The notes beneath the pieces were generated by a model. That model worked only from the letters and a program-made list of their open reading frames with translations. It searched no databases and was not told the origin of the DNA. A stretch of 64,000 nucleotides of DNA from positions 1-64,000 of the forward strand of contig QCID01000006.1 of assembly GCA_003216895.1 (NCBI GenBank), in the 5' to 3' direction. A program made the position numbers and the translations under genes. Within the stretch, counting starts at the first letter, position 1. Every line of letters starts with the position of its first letter. Below, in pieces: positions 63,844 through 64,000 of the stretch. This DNA comes from Prochlorococcus sp. AG-402-K04 (GTDB taxonomy: Bacteria > Cyanobacteriota > Cyanobacteriia > PCC-6307 > Cyanobiaceae).

Positions 63844-64000
63844 CCATCTAGGATATTTATGTGACAAATCCTGGCATATGAGAGCCAAAAAGGCTGATCA
63901 AGAACAAGACCCTAAGGATTCTGTAACAAATTAATCCAATTTCAGAAGCTTTAAAGACTCCTTTGTGCCTCTAGCTTTACTTCTGATAAAGTAGCTTTAT

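Overview
The window looks like a chromosomal segment of a marine picocyanobacterium, most likely Prochlorococcus (possibly a low-light clade; the clade is a guess). The G+C is low, about a third by eye. The core genes fit this genus: psbD/psbC overlapping with a GTG start, petM, ycf4, ycf39, a thioredoxin reductase fused to a thioredoxin, a transhydrogenase split into pntA1/pntA2/pntB, cobQ followed by a small ferredoxin, an IdiA/FutA-type iron-binding protein and a picocyanobacterial porin.

Layout. 1-6.2 kb is an accessory segment ending at the 3' end of ychF. It holds a truncated repeat protein, a membrane-anchored nuclease abutting a ribbon-helix-helix protein, a broken DUF4347/FG-GAP gene, and a three-gene operon (P-loop COG0523-like protein plus two unusual metallophosphoesterase-like proteins) behind a Fur/Zur-type palindrome. 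Diverged copies of the ychF 3' end recur twice in this segment. 6.2-32.5 kb is core housekeeping and photosynthesis: ychF, an HlyD-type adaptor, polA, cysS, an SNF-family transporter, dxr, an esterase, pntB-pntA2-pntA1, trxB-trx, infA, ycf39, petM, ilvH, ycf4, psbDC, maf, cobQ and a ferredoxin.

32.5-47.8 kb is a hypervariable island ending exactly at tRNA-Ser(CGA). It is full of short secreted, lipoprotein and membrane genes and contains no integrase. From 39.4 kb to the tRNA it is organised as a head-to-tail series of small modules. Each starts with an 11-base copy of the tRNA-Ser 3' end (identical in the best copies), then about 70 bases, then a pair of 12-base direct repeats of form ATCCnnnnCAC, then usually one to three small genes. 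Two modules (45805-46811 and 46801-47755, about 1 kb each) are bounded by the same repeat type on both sides. Fossils of an AlpA-type excisionase gene sit beside three of the repeat sets. I read this as a serial array of miniature non-autonomous integrative elements at a tRNA, resembling a gene-cassette array. It is the most interesting feature here.

47.8-52.5 kb returns to core genes: iron-binding protein, PiuC-like dioxygenase, a small secreted protein, a porin and glyQ. 52.5-58.7 kb is a second accessory stretch. It has a five-gene operon of unknown small proteins whose first gene is visibly GC-richer, a frameshifted gene with a G5 run, a protein with a tandem acidic/proline tail, and two members of a small protein family sharing an E-[FY]-x-E-W-I motif (a third lies at 20.6 kb). 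58.7-64 kb holds a peroxiredoxin, a TPR-methyltransferase fusion, a SemiSWEET, several small membrane proteins and a cytochrome b559-beta-like protein in which the heme-ligand histidine position is asparagine.
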